A stretch of 64,000 nt of DNA from NCBI GenBank assembly GCA_017643645.1, contig JAEPNB010000001.1, forward strand, positions 315,707 through 379,706, in the 5' to 3' direction. Shown piece after piece: positions 31,882-41,764 of the stretch. Position 1 is the first letter of the stretch, and each line of letters begins with the position of its first letter. The stretch comes from Balneola sp. (GTDB taxonomy: Bacteria > Bacteroidota > Rhodothermia > Balneolales > Balneolaceae). A model generated the notes under the pieces. The model was given only the letters and a program-made list of their open reading frames with translations, did no database searches and had not been told where the DNA came from. Both the position numbers and the translations under genes were made by a program.

Positions 31882-33909
31882 TCATCTTTCAATTTTAAGA
31901 AGTCGTGCATTCACAGCAACAACTACGGTACTTATTGACATCAATCCAGCACCCAAAGCTGGGTTCAGAATGATTCCGTATGAGAATAACACTCCTGCCG
32001 CCAATGGAATAGCTACGGCATTATAACCAGTTGCCCAAAACAGGTTCTGCACCATTTTTTTGTAGGTAGCTTTAGCAAGAGCTATTAATGCTGCTACGTC
32101 TTTGGGATTACTTTGTGTGAGAATTATATCTCCTGTTTCTATAGCTACATCAGAACCGGTTCCAATTGCTATTCCCACATCCGCTTGGGCAAGTGCCGGA
32201 GCATCATTCACACCATCACCTGTCATGGCAACTTTTAATCCTCGTGATTGGACTTCCTTAATTTTATCTGCTTTTTCGTTGGGCAAAACTTCAGCGAAGT
32301 AGTCATCCAGACCCAGTTCCTTAGCCACGTAAGCAGCTGTTTGTTTGTTATCTCCTGTAAGCATAATGCATTCGATACCCATATCATGCAACTGGTTAAT
32401 TGCAATTTTGGAGTCTTCTCTAATGGTATCACCAAGTGCAATTGCCCCTTTTAGTTCGCCTTCAACAATAACAAATACAACCGTTTTACCTTGTTTTGAG
32501 AGGGTTTGATATTGATCATCTGGCAATTCGATATCATTCTCTCTTAAATAACCGGGGCTTACTACTTTGATTGAAAGTCCGTCAATATTACCTTCAATTC
32601 CTTTCCCTGTTATAGAATTAAAATCGTTTACTTCAAGAAGTGAGTCAGCAGATTTTACAATTCCCTGAGCGATAGGATGTTCAGAATTTTGTTCTAAAGA
32701 AGCTGTTAATTGTAGCAAACGTTCTTTCTTATAATCTTCTGAAAATGTCATAATATCGGTAACTTCAAAAACACCTTTGGTGAGTGTTCCCGTTTTATCA
32801 AAGATTACAGCTCCCAAATTTCTGGCATCTTCAAACGCAGTTCTATTTCTAATCAGAAACCCATTTTTAGCAGCTAAGTTAGTCGAAACAGCTACTACTA
32901 ATGGTACCGCTAAACCTAATGCATGAGGACAAGCAATAACCATAACAGTTACTGTACGTTCAAGAGCAAATACGAAATCCTGAGTTGTAAGAAATGTCCA
33001 TACAAAGAACGTAATAGTTCCTGCACCAAGCGCTATCAAGGTAAGCCAGAACGCAGCTCTATTTGCAAGATCTTGTGTTTTTGACTTGCTATCCTGAGCT
33101 TGTTTTACAAGAGTAATAACCTGAGAAAGAAATGAATCCTCGCCCGTCTTATTAATTTCAATTGTTAACGAACCTTCTCCATTAATAGACCCACCTATAA
33201 CTTCGTCTTCTTCTCCTTTATTTACCGGCTTTGATTCTCCGGTCATGAGAGATTCATCCACGGAACTCTTACCTTTAACTATGAATCCGTCAGCGGGTAT
33301 TTTTTCGCCGGGTTTTATAAGAACCCGATCACCTTTCTTTAGCTCTTCAAGAGCCACCTCTTTGGTTGATCCATCTTCCTGAACCAAATGCGCTTCCGAA
33401 GGCATCAATTTTGCAAGTTCCTCCAAAGCTTTTGAAGCACTCATTACGGATTTCATTTCGATATAGTGCCCTATAAGCATTATATCTACAAGGGTAACAA
33501 GCTCCCAGAAAAAGATTTTCCCTTCAACTGCAAATACAACCAACATACTATATACATAAGCTGTGGTTATGGCAATACCAATAAGGGTCATCATGCCCGG
33601 CTTTTTGTTCCTTAATTCGTTTACCAACCCTTTTAAAAAAGGCCAGCCTCCGTAAAAGAATACTATACTTGAAAGAAATGCCGAAACATAGACATCACCC
33701 GGAAAAGATAAGCTTTCCCTTAATCCAAGTAACCCTTGAATCATTGGAGAAAGCGCAATAATCGGCAAACTTAAAGCAGTGGATATCCAAAAACGTTTTA
33801 AGAAATCCTGTGCCATGTGTGCATGATGGTTGCCATGATCTTTGTGTTTATTATCATGACCTTCATGATCATCTTTATTGGCTTGATGATGGTGATGTTC
33901 ATGTTCCAT
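31882..33909 (-). CDS. copB: CopB-type copper P1B-3 ATPase (CPH motif, His-rich N-terminus)
   Basis: 675 residues. The N-terminal 31 residues are very His/Asp/Lys-rich (14 or so His: MEHEHHHHQANKDDHEGHDN) in place of an HMA domain. TGES at 223-226, transport-site C327-P328-H329, D371 in DKTGT, 'TGDNKQTAAYVAKELG', '[22 protein letters not shown]'. CPH with a His-rich N-terminus defines the P1B-3 class, exporting Cu(II)/Cu(I) or Ag(I). The neighbouring oxidases could supply or use the Cu(II) side. One of four P1B ATPases in the window, each of a different class by motif. Confidence 0.94.
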   Translation of the reverse strand: MEHEHHHHQANKDDHEGHDNKHKDHGNHHAHMAQDFLKRFWISTALSLPIIALSPMIQGLLGLRESLSFPGDVYVSAFLSSIVFFYGGWPFLKGLVNELRNKKPGMMTLIGIAITTAYVYSMLVVFAVEGKIFFWELVTLVDIMLIGHYIEMKSVMSASKALEELAKLMPSEAHLVQEDGSTKEVALEELKKGDRVLIKPGEKIPADGFIVKGKSSVDESLMTGESKPVNKGEEDEVIGGSINGEGSLTIEINKTGEDSFLSQVITLVKQAQDSKSKTQDLANRAAFWLTLIALGAGTITFFVWTFLTTQDFVFALERTVTVMVIACPHALGLAVPLVVAVSTNLAAKNGFLIRNRTAFEDARNLGAVIFDKTGTLTKGVFEVTDIMTFSEDYKKERLLQLTASLEQNSEHPIAQGIVKSADSLLEVNDFNSITGKGIEGNIDGLSIKVVSPGYLRENDIELPDDQYQTLSKQGKTVVFVIVEGELKGAIALGDTIREDSKIAINQLHDMGIECIMLTGDNKQTAAYVAKELGLDDYFAEVLPNEKADKIKEVQSRGLKVAMTGDGVNDAPALAQADVGIAIGTGSDVAIETGDIILTQSNPKDVAALIALAKATYKKMVQNLFWATGYNAVAIPLAAGVLFSYGIILNPALGAGLMSISTVVVAVNARLLKIER

Positions 33910-33916
33910 AATTCAA

Positions 33917-34435
33917 TTAATTTATAGTTTTAACCGTTGTCCCACATTTATGCATTTTTTGTCCCAAATAAGGATTTTGAATTTTTTCTTTATCGCTCAT
34001 CCATTTTCCACCTTTTCCATTATTCGCCATAGGACAGAATTGTACATAAAGTGCACTTTTATCATAGCCCTGATTTTCGACTGCTTTCACTAACTCCAGA
34101 GTAATCCCTTCTAATGAACTTCTAAGTTCCTCTATATTTTTTGAAGCTGTTGCAGTTTCTACTGCAGCGAGCATTTTAGTATGGTGAGCTTTATGCTTTT
34201 CTTGATGTTCATTGTGCTCATTCATTTCATCATTGGATTTTACTTCCTCAGAAAATTTTGAAATGTGTTTATGAGCTTTTTCAAAGTCATCTGCTACAAG
34301 GGCGTTTTTAAAATCCATGTATTCACTTATCAATATTGATAAATGATCGTCGTGTCCATGTTCTTTTTCTTCCTGAGCCTGAATATTTACTGTACTCAGA
34401 AATAGTGCCAGCAGGGTAATTAGATAAGTTTTCAT
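33917..34435 (-). CDS. Exported DUF3347-type protein
   Basis: 172 residues from ATG 34435; 18 further in-frame codons upstream overlap the pump adaptor gene and precede the signal peptide, so they are unlikely to be used. Signal ends IQAQ; then a His/Asp-rich lead (EEKEHGHDDH), a helical bundle and the end 'FCPMANNGKGGKWMSDKEKI...KMHKCG', with candidate copper ligands Cys/Met/Cys. DUF3347 proteins are soluble periplasmic copper-related proteins. The same C-terminal motif occurs at the end of CusB one gene upstream. Confidence 0.85.
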   Translation of the reverse strand: MKTYLITLLALFLSTVNIQAQEEKEHGHDDHLSILISEYMDFKNALVADDFEKAHKHISKFSEEVKSNDEMNEHNEHQEKHKAHHTKMLAAVETATASKNIEELRSSLEGITLELVKAVENQGYDKSALYVQFCPMANNGKGGKWMSDKEKIQNPYLGQKMHKCGTTVKTIN

Positions 34436-34457
34436 TGTATTGTGTTTTGTTTTAAGA

Positions 34458-36332
34458 TTATGATTCAATTTTAGTAATAGTCTCTCCACATTTCAGCATC
34501 TGCTCACCGAAATAAGGATTTTTAATTTCTTCTGATTCACTTAACCAGTAACCGCCCTTTCCTCCATCTGTCATAGGGCAATATTGCTGGTAAATAATTC
34601 CGGGTAGTCCAAAGGTTTTAACACTTTCTATCAGATTTTTTGAAAGCAATAAAAATGCACCTCTTTGATTTTCTAAGTTCTGAGATTTTTTCAGATCTTT
34701 AATAGATGAATCAATTTTTCCAAGATGATCCATCCATTTGGAATGCATTTCTCCTTTCACCAGCGTCATGTCCACATTTTTGAGTTCGTTCTCAACTTTG
34801 TTCGCAGATGCAGAAACTTTGGATTTATCTGACATGACCAATCCGTCTTTCAATTTCAAGTATTCCTGAACTACATTATTTAGCTGAGATTTAAATTCTG
34901 CAGGAACCGGTTTCGTTTCCGTATTCATATTTTGATGATTGGAATGATCCTCTTCATCCATTTTCATATCCATGGATTCCTCATTCATTGATGAAGGATT
35001 CATCTCCATTTGCATCTCACCGGAACCTTCTGCTCCCATGTTATGACCTTCGTGTCCCGTGCGATTAGCTCCCGTTCCCGGATTCCTGTTCATCATACTT
35101 AACTTATCTGCAAGTTGAGCAGCTCCGTCTAACTTGAAATTACCACGAGTTACTACTTCTTCTCCGGCTTCCAAACCTTCCAAAATGATGTATTGCTCTC
35201 CCACCCGTTTACCCAACGTAACTTCACGAGCTATAAAAGTAGGTTCTTCTTTTTCCGGTATCTGTACAAATACGATAGATCGTGGACCTGTCCAAAGCAC
35301 AGCTGATTTTGGGATCAGTAATGATCTCTGATTTGAGATATTAGCTGTCAATATTCCTTCCGCTAACATATTCGGCTTTAATTTTTTATCAGGATTATTT
35401 GCCTTTACTCTAACATCTGCTGTTCTACTCATATTGTTTACTGATGGATCCACGAAACTCACCGTTCCTTCAAATTTTTCTCCGGGATACGTTGCTGTAG
35501 TGAACATAATATTTTGCCCTTCTTCTATTAAGGATAGATCAGATTCATATGCATCAAACATCACCCAAACACTGGAAAGATCTGCAATCATATACATCAT
35601 ACTTCCACGATTTACGTAGTCTTCACGGGAAACATTCAGCTTGGTAACATAACCGGTAGCAGGAGATACAATGTCAATTTCGGTTTTAATCTCACCGGTT
35701 GACTCGATATTCTCTATAGTTTGGGCAGGCAATTCCCATAAAGCTAATTTCCGTTTAGCTGATTTATACAACACGGGATTTTGCTCTTTGAATTTAGCCG
35801 CTTGCAACAGCTCTTGTTGAGCGGAAATGAGCTCAGGGGAGTATATAGAAGCAATTTTTTGGCCTTTTCTAACAAAAGCCCCTTCGTAATCCACATATAG
35901 TTTTACGATTCTTCCACCAAATAAAGCAGTAACACTGGATACCTTATTCTGATCTGGCATTATTTTTCCCGGTAAATAGATCGTTGATACCGGATTTCCT
36001 GAGCGAACAACGGAAGTTTCGATTTCAGCCAACTTCATCGCAGCCAGCGACATCGTTAATTCATTGGGATTTCCACCGGTTGAATTGTCGTTCACCGGAA
36101 TGAGTTCCATTCCGCAGATAGGACAATCACCAGGCTCATTTTGTCGAACGCTCGGGTGCATACTGCATGAGTAAATGACATTTCCCTCGTCATCAGTATG
36201 ACTGTCAGCGATGTGTTCATCCGGAGTTTGAAGTTCTACTTTTGTTTCTGTGCCTCCGAATATTAAAGCACCAAGGAGAATGCCCACCACTCCAATTGCT
36301 ATATATAGGCTGTATTTTTTTAGATTTTTCAT
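34458..36332 (-). CDS. cusB: CusB-type periplasmic adaptor with heavy-metal-binding and C-terminal DUF3347 domains
   Basis: 624 residues: membrane anchor near 8-27; heavy-metal-binding domain 'YSCSMHPSVRQNEPGDCPICG' region at about 54-80; HlyD-family barrel-sandwich, lipoyl and beta-barrel domains about 100-410 ('VSSVTALFGGRIVKLYVDYEG', 'ADLSSVWVMFDAYESDLS', 'LIPKSAVLWTG'); a Met/Asn/Gly/His-rich linker about 420-480; and a C-terminal DUF3347 domain ending YCPMTDGGKGGYWLS...KCG. The adaptor joins CusA to CusC and passes Cu(I) along. The two extra metal domains could collect copper from the periplasm. The Met/His linker resembles CusF-like metal binding. Confidence 0.93.
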   Translation of the reverse strand: MKNLKKYSLYIAIGVVGILLGALIFGGTETKVELQTPDEHIADSHTDDEGNVIYSCSMHPSVRQNEPGDCPICGMELIPVNDNSTGGNPNELTMSLAAMKLAEIETSVVRSGNPVSTIYLPGKIMPDQNKVSSVTALFGGRIVKLYVDYEGAFVRKGQKIASIYSPELISAQQELLQAAKFKEQNPVLYKSAKRKLALWELPAQTIENIESTGEIKTEIDIVSPATGYVTKLNVSREDYVNRGSMMYMIADLSSVWVMFDAYESDLSLIEEGQNIMFTTATYPGEKFEGTVSFVDPSVNNMSRTADVRVKANNPDKKLKPNMLAEGILTANISNQRSLLIPKSAVLWTGPRSIVFVQIPEKEEPTFIAREVTLGKRVGEQYIILEGLEAGEEVVTRGNFKLDGAAQLADKLSMMNRNPGTGANRTGHEGHNMGAEGSGEMQMEMNPSSMNEESMDMKMDEEDHSNHQNMNTETKPVPAEFKSQLNNVVQEYLKLKDGLVMSDKSKVSASANKVENELKNVDMTLVKGEMHSKWMDHLGKIDSSIKDLKKSQNLENQRGAFLLLSKNLIESVKTFGLPGIIYQQYCPMTDGGKGGYWLSESEEIKNPYFGEQMLKCGETITKIES

Positions 36333-36342
36333 GATAATTGAT

Positions 36343-37590
36343 TTAGTAATTAAGTTCGTTTTCGGTGATGTTATTCACGCCCGAGAGATAATTGATATAG
36401 CTGTTCGCCATGTACAGATCGGCTTTAGCCTGAATTCTTTTTAGCTGATACTCAAGTAATTTTCTTTGCAACCTTAGTATTTCTTCGAAATCAGATGCGT
36501 CAGAAGAATAGGATTCCATCATTATGTTAATGGCTTGTTCAACTCGTTGAATTTGTTTGGTATCGTATAAATTGAATCTTCTCTGAGCATCACTTCGATC
36601 TCTGAGTGCTGTGTAAAGATCTGTTTCCAGCTTATTTTCTAATGTGATTATATCCTGCTGAACAGAATTCAGGTTAAGTTCTGCCTGCTGAACTTTGGCG
36701 TTATACTTATTTCTGAAAAGTGGAATCTTGAAGCTGGCTCGGGCTATAAAAGCATCTTTTCCATTATCAGGAAGTTTTGCAACATCACTTCTCTCTCCGG
36801 TAGCTATATAATCGAAACCAATTCCGAAAGAAGGCTTTCCTTCTCTATCAGCCAAAGACACCATTTCCTTTGATGCTTCTTCTCTATATCTGAGTTTATT
36901 AAGATTCGGGTTTTGCTGAATGATAGTTGACTTGAGTTCATCCTTGTTCTTGGGTGCAGTTGATGCCGATAGGTTGTCCGGAATAGTAACCTCTGAGCTT
37001 TCATCCACATTTCTGAATTCATTAAAACGCTCCTTTAGCAGTCTACGGTTATCCTTCAGAAGTTCGATTTGGGTTTTCAAGTCTTCCTGTTCAATCTGAG
37101 CCCGAAGTACATCAACCTGTGATGTCAATCCATTTTCATATCTGCTTAAACTAACTTCCAGAAGTGTATTGATAATGTTCAGATTTTCTTGAGCAATTCT
37201 AATTTGTTGCTCCACTTCAAACAAATCGCTCCAAATCATTTCCATTTGATAGAAAATTCTGTTCCTTTGCTCCTGAAATTGTTCGAATTGTGCTTTTGCA
37301 TTCGCTTCTGATGCCGATCTCTTTTCTGAAAGAGTACCAAACCACGGGAACATTTGAGTTACCGAAATCCGGGCACGTTGCGGACCTACTCTTGTTTCAA
37401 TGGGGCTAATGAAGTATGCAAATGCCACTTCTGGATCAGGTAATGACCCAACCTGAGGTCTGCTTTCCAATTCTGATAAATACCTGTTGAAAGAAGCTTT
37501 GAGCTCGGGGTTATTCTGAGCTGCTTCCTGTTGGTAACTTTGGAGTGTTTGGGCGTTTAGGGTTGAAGAAAGTATCAGGATTATGAACAT
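36343..37590 (-). CDS. cusC: CusC-type TolC-family outer-membrane efflux channel
   Basis: 415 residues from ATG 37590, chosen because it begins a signal peptide (MFIILILSSTLNAQ). The frame stays open a further 90 codons upstream to 37860, and the CusA stop overlaps an in-frame ATG at 37827 (TGA/ATG), so the original start may have been there; the intervening DNA looks like repeats. The mature part has the TolC double repeat of coiled-coil helices ('ELKASFNRYLSELESRPQV', 'LLEVSLSRYENGLTSQVDVLRAQIEQEDLK', 'YTALRDRSDAQRRFNLYD'). It completes the CusABC tripartite copper/silver pump. Confidence 0.9.
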   Translation of the reverse strand: MFIILILSSTLNAQTLQSYQQEAAQNNPELKASFNRYLSELESRPQVGSLPDPEVAFAYFISPIETRVGPQRARISVTQMFPWFGTLSEKRSASEANAKAQFEQFQEQRNRIFYQMEMIWSDLFEVEQQIRIAQENLNIINTLLEVSLSRYENGLTSQVDVLRAQIEQEDLKTQIELLKDNRRLLKERFNEFRNVDESSEVTIPDNLSASTAPKNKDELKSTIIQQNPNLNKLRYREEASKEMVSLADREGKPSFGIGFDYIATGERSDVAKLPDNGKDAFIARASFKIPLFRNKYNAKVQQAELNLNSVQQDIITLENKLETDLYTALRDRSDAQRRFNLYDTKQIQRVEQAINIMMESYSSDASDFEEILRLQRKLLEYQLKRIQAKADLYMANSYINYLSGVNNITENELNY

Positions 37591-37599
37591 ATAAAACAC

Positions 37600-37790
37600 A
37601 CCCCTGAATCCCCTCTCAAGAGGGGACTTTTTCTTTTGTTCCTTCGAAGGGAGATTTGCTTTCTTAACCTGTTCGTAATTCTCGCTTTTAGGGGAGATGA
37701 TCGAATCGGCGGTTCCCGATTTGATCCGAGGGGTATCAGAACTGTATTCTTTAGCTCGTTCCAATGCTCTGCGTCGGAACGTCACATTAC
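37600..37790 (-). repeat. Interspersed palindromic repeats in front of the CusC gene
   Basis: A perfect inverted repeat with 8-bp arms is at 37609-37626 (CCCCTCT-CA-AGAGGGG core); translated, it gives KSPLERGFRGV, a peptide I know from repeated intergenic elements of Bacteroidota. A second inverted repeat, CGTTCC...GGAACG, is at 37757-37781, encoding TFRRRALERAKE. Both lie in the 233 bp between the CusA stop and the CusC signal peptide, and the DNA in between is open in one frame. Confidence 0.6.
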
Positions 37791-37823
37791 CTAAAGCTGA
37801 ATAATTGTTTTGAAATATTTGTC

Positions 37824-40800
37824 TCATTTCAAACTCCTTTTTAATTGAAATTCTTTCCAAATGGCATACAACACAGGAACTACAAATAGTGTGATTACCT
37901 GAAGTAACATCCCTCCTACACTTGGAATCGCCATAGGCACCATGATATCTGCTCCACGACCTGTTGAAGTAAGTATTGGGATCAACGCAAGAATGGTTGT
38001 TGCGGTCGTCATCAGTGTCGGGCGAATTCTTCGTGAACTTGCCTCGATCACAGCTGATCTGATCTCTGCTTTATTGGTTGGTTTTTGTTTATCAAAAATT
38101 TGATCCAGATACGTTGCCATTACTACCCCTCCATCCGATGCAATTCCAAACAGAGCGATAAATCCTACCCAAACAGCCACACTTAAATTCACTGTCCCCA
38201 TCTGAAATAGATCTCTCAGATTCTGTCCAAATAAGTCGAAATTCAGGAACCAACCTTGACCATATAGCCAGATCATTAAAAAGCCACCTGCCCAAGCCAC
38301 AAAAATACTGGTGAAGATCATTCCGGTAGTTGCTGCTGATTTAAACTGGAAATACATGATCAGAAAAATGGCAAAGAGCGCAATCGGTAATATGATGCTT
38401 AGTCTTTTCTCTGCTCGAACCTGATTTTCATAATTTCCGGCAAATTCAAAACTAACACCTGCAGGCACTTCTAAAGATCCTGTTTCAATCCGCTCTGAAA
38501 AAAGTTGTTGAGCATTTCGAACTACATCCACTTCTGCAATACCGTCCAGTTTATCGAAGATCACATAGCCTATTAAAAAAGTGTCTTCACTTTTTATAGC
38601 TTGTGGCCCTTGCCGATATTCAATAGTTGCCAATTGCTCTAATGGGATCTGAGCTCCTGATTTGGTTGGAACCAACATTTTAGAAATTGCCTGAGGATCA
38701 TTTCTCAATTCTCTGGCATAGCGAACCCGGATTGGGTATCTTTCTCTACCTTCCACCGAAGTAGAAACCTGCATTCCTCCTATTCCCACCATCGCAAAAT
38801 TCTGTACATCCTGAATAGTGAGACCGTATCGAGCTAATTTTTTTCTATCCCAATCAATTTCCAGATATGGTTTACCTACGATTCGGTCAGCAAATACAGA
38901 CTGCGGTTTTACTCCCGGCACAGCCCGTAAAACTTCTTCCAGTTGTAAACCAAAATCCTCAATAGTTTCAAGATCAGAGCCTTTTATTTTAACTCCCATG
39001 GGCGCTCGCATCCCGGACTGAAGCATGATCAATCTTGTTTGAATGGGCTGTAGTTTCGGAGCTGAGGTCGTTCCAGGAATTCTGGTTACTGCTACGATTT
39101 CATCCCAAATATCATCCGGTGACTGTATATGATCTCTCCACTGACGAAAGTATTTGCCTTCTTCATCAGGAATTAATTCACCGTTTTCATTTCGCTCGAA
39201 AATACCTGCTTCATTAATCCTAAATCTAATTCTGCGTCCATTTTCATCTGTTTTGTATTCTGATTTATACTGAATCACATTTTCATACATAGAAATAGGT
39301 GCCGGATCCAATGCTGAGTTCGTACGACCAAGTTTACCAACCACTTTCTCAATCTCTGGAATGGAAGAAACAGCTTTGTCAATTTTTCGAACTACATCTT
39401 TTGATTCTTCGATGCCCGCATGGGGTAATGTAGTTGGCATCAATAGAAAAGCACCTTCATCCAAAGCCGGCATAAATTCTTTGCCTAATCCCGGAAATGT
39501 CCGTGAAGCTGCCGTCCATACTTTTGTTTCTTTGACATCAACTCCAATTGCATCAAAACCCTTATCAACAAAACCGAACACACTCGAGAATCCAAGCCAG
39601 ATGATCATACTCAGAACAATGAAGAAGGTCGGTATAGAAAGAAATGCGAGCTTGTGATCTAAACACCAGGCAATAAGCTTGTCATAATATTTGATCACTA
39701 ACCAAAATGAAAACAGGATAACGCCAATTAACAGCACAACAAATAACAGATTCCAGATCAATGCTACGGAAGGTCCGAATGGCAACCAGTACTTCGCTAA
39801 CAGCCAGGTCACAATAACCACACTCAGAATATTATTGAGCAATGGAATTTTGGATTCATACTCAGAATCAAGAAATATTGAAGCTCCGTTGATTAAGCCA
39901 AACCCAATCAAAGCCAGGCCGCCCCAAACCGGACCTGTAAATAGAATCACTAATCCAGAAATGACCAATAGGCTATTCCAAACTAACTTTATTTTCTTGT
40001 TGCTGATCTTGACGGAAAACACCCAGTGTGCAAAAGGTGGAATCAAAGTAATGGCAACAATGATAGAAGCGATCAGCGCGAATGTTTTGGTGTATGCCAA
40101 CGGTTTGAACAATTTACCTTCGGCCGCAATCATGGTAAATACCGGCAGAAAACTTACAATAGTTGTTGAAACCGCCGTTATTACTGCAGAAGCTACTTCT
40201 ACCGTGGCTGTGTAAATTACCTCGAGAAGTGAATCCCCTTCCTTCATGTTCTCCATATGCCGGAGCATATTTTCCGAAAGAATTACCCCCATATCCACAA
40301 TGGTACCTATGGCAATGGCTATTCCTGAAAGCGCCACTATGTTTGCATCCACATTCGCATATTTCATAGCGATAAAAGTCATGAGGACTGCAACAGGCAA
40401 CATGGCTGAGATCAGAAATGAAGTTCTCAGGTTCATTACCATCACCACAATTACAATAATGGTGATCAGAATTTCGAGAGACAAAGCTTCTTCCAAAGTC
40501 CCTAACGTTTCCCCTATCAATTCTGAACGATCATAAAACGGAACAATCGTCACTTTTGAAATGGTACCATCATCTAATGTTTTGGAAGGCAAACCGGTTG
40601 ACAGTTCGTTGATCTTCTCTTTGATATTATCGATCACTTGTTGAGGATTTGCTCCCTGACGTGCCACTACCACGGCACCAACTGCATCCGCACCAGCTTT
40701 GTCTAACGCTCCGCGACGCTGAGCCGGTCCTGTGGTTACAAAGGCAACATCTTTGATCCGTACAGGAACATTATCAGCCACCTTTAACACCGTTTCTTCG

Positions 40801-41582
40801 ATGTCTTCAATATTTTCGATATATCCTAGTCCACGAACCAGATACTCGGCATTATTGATCTCAATAGTCTGAGCCCCTACATCCGCATTTGTTTTGCGAA
40901 CCGCATCAAAAACCTGAGCAAGAGAAATATCATAATTCAAAAGGGCATTCGGATTCACATCGATCTGATATTCTTTTACAAAACCTCCGATCGGTGAAAC
41001 TTCCGCTACCCCTTGCGCTCCTGAAAGTGCATATCCGATATAAAAATCCTGAATACTTCTCAGTTCCTGAGGATCCCATCCCCCGGCCGGATTTCCTTCT
41101 TTATCCCTTCCTTCCAATGTGTACCAGAAAACCTGTCCAAGCGCCGTAGCATCCGGTCCTAAAGCCGGTTGAACATCTTTCGGGAGTGTCCCTGCAGCCA
41201 ATGAATTCAATTTTTCGAGAATCCGGGAGCGGCTCCAGTAAAACTCCACACCTTCCTCAAAGATCACATAAATGCTGGAGATCCCGATCATTGAGGTACT
41301 TCGAATTGTTTTTACTCCGGGAACTGTAAGTAATTGTGTAGTTAATGGATAGGTGATCTGGTCTTCCACATCTTGTGGAGATTGCCCTGCCCATTCGGTA
41401 TAGACAATTTGCTGATTTTCTCCCAGGTCAGGGATGGCATCAACAGGAACGGGATCTTTTGGAAGAAAATCCAGATTCCATGAAAAAGGAGTGGTAACCA
41501 GTCCCCATCCTACCAGAATCAGAAGCAGTAACACTGCAACTAATTTGTTTTCGAGAAAAAAGCGTATGGTTTTATTTAACAT
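37824..41582 (-). CDS. cusA: CusA-type heavy-metal efflux RND pump
   Basis: 1252 residues, longer than CusA (about 1050) because of inserted loops in the membrane and pore domains. N-terminal helix 'FFLENKLVAVLLLLILVGWGLV', then the pore domain 'PVDAIPDLGENQQIVYTEWAGQSPQDVEDQITYPL', membrane helix 4 with 'GTIVDMGVILSENMLRHMENM' (proton-relay Asp), and the second half with 'GKEFMPALDEGAFLLMPTTLP', 'IVGKPYLEIDWDRKKLARYGL'. These are of the CusA monovalent (HME4) type. Proton-driven export of Cu(I)/Ag(I). Probably the first gene of the minus-strand run. Its upstream 180 bp contain repeats. Confidence 0.94.
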   Translation of the reverse strand: MLNKTIRFFLENKLVAVLLLLILVGWGLVTTPFSWNLDFLPKDPVPVDAIPDLGENQQIVYTEWAGQSPQDVEDQITYPLTTQLLTVPGVKTIRSTSMIGISSIYVIFEEGVEFYWSRSRILEKLNSLAAGTLPKDVQPALGPDATALGQVFWYTLEGRDKEGNPAGGWDPQELRSIQDFYIGYALSGAQGVAEVSPIGGFVKEYQIDVNPNALLNYDISLAQVFDAVRKTNADVGAQTIEINNAEYLVRGLGYIENIEDIEETVLKVADNVPVRIKDVAFVTTGPAQRRGALDKAGADAVGAVVVARQGANPQQVIDNIKEKINELSTGLPSKTLDDGTISKVTIVPFYDRSELIGETLGTLEEALSLEILITIIVIVVMVMNLRTSFLISAMLPVAVLMTFIAMKYANVDANIVALSGIAIAIGTIVDMGVILSENMLRHMENMKEGDSLLEVIYTATVEVASAVITAVSTTIVSFLPVFTMIAAEGKLFKPLAYTKTFALIASIIVAITLIPPFAHWVFSVKISNKKIKLVWNSLLVISGLVILFTGPVWGGLALIGFGLINGASIFLDSEYESKIPLLNNILSVVIVTWLLAKYWLPFGPSVALIWNLLFVVLLIGVILFSFWLVIKYYDKLIAWCLDHKLAFLSIPTFFIVLSMIIWLGFSSVFGFVDKGFDAIGVDVKETKVWTAASRTFPGLGKEFMPALDEGAFLLMPTTLPHAGIEESKDVVRKIDKAVSSIPEIEKVVGKLGRTNSALDPAPISMYENVIQYKSEYKTDENGRRIRFRINEAGIFERNENGELIPDEEGKYFRQWRDHIQSPDDIWDEIVAVTRIPGTTSAPKLQPIQTRLIMLQSGMRAPMGVKIKGSDLETIEDFGLQLEEVLRAVPGVKPQSVFADRIVGKPYLEIDWDRKKLARYGLTIQDVQNFAMVGIGGMQVSTSVEGRERYPIRVRYARELRNDPQAISKMLVPTKSGAQIPLEQLATIEYRQGPQAIKSEDTFLIGYVIFDKLDGIAEVDVVRNAQQLFSERIETGSLEVPAGVSFEFAGNYENQVRAEKRLSIILPIALFAIFLIMYFQFKSAATTGMIFTSIFVAWAGGFLMIWLYGQGWFLNFDLFGQNLRDLFQMGTVNLSVAVWVGFIALFGIASDGGVVMATYLDQIFDKQKPTNKAEIRSAVIEASSRRIRPTLMTTATTILALIPILTSTGRGADIMVPMAIPSVGGMLLQVITLFVVPVLYAIWKEFQLKRSLK

Positions 41583-41620
41583 TGGTATGATTTAAGAATA
41601 ACTATGAATGAATTTTATAA

Positions 41621-41666
41621 GTCATCTCGCGTGGAATGCCCGAGATTTAGATCTGTCTAAAATGAC
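41621..41666. repeat. REP-like element with GTCAT...ATGAC ends
   Basis: A 46-bp stretch flanked by the inverted pair GTCAT (41621-41625) and ATGAC (41662-41666) with an inner ATCTCG/CGAGAT hairpin (41624-41629 and 41641-41646). The 'gatttagatctgtctaaaatgac' look, given here only in part, is like intergenic repeats I know from related genomes. Upstream of cusA. Confidence 0.5.
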
Positions 41667-41708
41667 ATATTTATTTATACACTCTGGTTTCTGAACTGAA
41701 TTTCAACA

Positions 41709-41738
41709 GTGAGCAATACAGAAGTGAGCAATACAGAA
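41709..41738. repeat. 15-bp perfect tandem repeat, two copies
   Basis: GTGAGCAATACAGAA occurs at 41709-41723 and immediately again at 41724-41738. It lies between two opposing genes' upstream and downstream ends, 130 bp before cusA. Could be a protein-binding repeat or a replication-slippage duplication. Confidence 0.85.
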
Positions 41739-41764
41739 ATGATAAATATTGGACGTAGTTATCC

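Noticed and set aside
37590-37860. Using the longest frame (start at 37860) as the CusC start.
   Set aside because: It lies inside the CusA gene and places the signal peptide about 90 residues from the N-terminus; the DNA in between is repeats.
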